Below are positions 13,744-13,891 of a stretch of DNA of 13,891 nucleotides, in pieces. The notes under the pieces are model-generated. The model saw only the letters and a program-made list of their open reading frames with translations. It searched no databases and was not told the origin of the DNA. The DNA is taken from NCBI GenBank assembly GCA_029934195.1, contig JAOZMQ010000037.1, forward strand, positions 1-13,891. The letters are read 5' to 3'. The position numbers and the translations under genes are program-made. Every line of letters starts with the position of its first letter. The first letter of the stretch is position 1. The stretch comes from Candidatus Cloacimonadota bacterium. GTDB lineage: Bacteria > Cloacimonadota > Cloacimonadia > Cloacimonadales > JAOZMQ01.

Positions 13744-13891
13744 ATGAAAGAAATCTATACTAACGAAAGAAATCTTTATAAAAGTTATGATTTGATAGCT
13801 GGAGTTGATGAAGCTGGAAGAGGTCCACTTGCTGGTCCTGTTGTTGTTTCTGCTGTTATTCTTGGAAATAATTGTCAAATTGAAGGATTAA
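13744..13891 (+). CDS. rnhB: Ribonuclease HII, N-terminal part (cut by window end)
   Basis: The first 49 residues are visible and the reading frame runs off the window. IAGVDEAGRGPLAGPVVVSAVIL (from residue 18) is the conserved opening of RNase HII, with catalytic Asp22 and Glu23. The enzyme cleaves RNA in RNA-DNA hybrids and nicks at ribonucleotides left in DNA. The start is two bases after the pdxA stop (TAATAATG), so it continues the pyrE-pdxA operon. The rest of the protein, including the later catalytic aspartates, lies beyond the window. Confidence 0.93.
   Translation, partial: MKEIYTNERNLYKSYDLIAGVDEAGRGPLAGPVVVSAVILGNNCQIEGL

Overview
This is an A+T-rich bacterial chromosomal window. 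Most proteins are ordinary housekeeping or anaerobe-type enzymes: a flavodoxin/bacterioferredoxin fusion, an iron-type alcohol dehydrogenase, a CoA-disulfide-reductase-like flavoprotein and a K+-dependent membrane pyrophosphatase. SecG, a PilZ protein and canonical Shine-Dalgarno sites fit a bacterium. The base composition, the CPLC-tailed PyrE and the intergenic repeats resemble uncultured anaerobic FCB-type lineages (Cloacimonadota or relatives). That placement is an inference with low confidence.

Layout. Bases 1-260 are non-coding and carry two copies of a palindromic motif. Bases 261-3562 hold a tight + strand operon: a metallo-beta-lactamase-fold protein, a flavodoxin-2x[4Fe-4S] protein, a DUF4213/DUF364 protein, a VOC protein and methionine aminopeptidase. 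After a short gap comes a monocistronic FAD-dependent pyridine-nucleotide disulfide reductase (3696-5054). Bases 5055-5860 are gene-free and rich in repeats, with a strong terminator. On the - strand, an Fe-alcohol dehydrogenase (7654-6563) is followed by secG, which is joined to a tRNA-Leu gene and its terminator (6391-5865). A PilZ-like gene lies divergently on the + strand (7834-8202). A two-way terminator separates it from the large convergent - strand hppA gene (10747-8504). Bases 10748-11468 are again repeat-rich. The window ends with a + strand operon: pyrE, a pdxA gene fused to a methyltransferase domain, and the start of rnhB, cut by the window edge.

How the genes work together. The first operon joins redox and metal-type proteins with a housekeeping aminopeptidase, and its shared role is unknown. 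secG and tRNA-Leu appear co-transcribed. HppA would energise the membrane from pyrophosphate released by biosynthesis. The last operon joins pyrimidine synthesis, vitamin B6 synthesis and RNase HII.

The most notable observations are the PdxA-methyltransferase fusion, the A34 (AAG) anticodon in the tRNA-Leu next to secG, the small redox/metal operon with an HxDxDH metallo-beta-lactamase, and several intergenic repeat families. The repeats include a ~155 bp inverted pair flanking the 5-11 kb segment and an AAACGNGTACGTTT motif seen only between genes.
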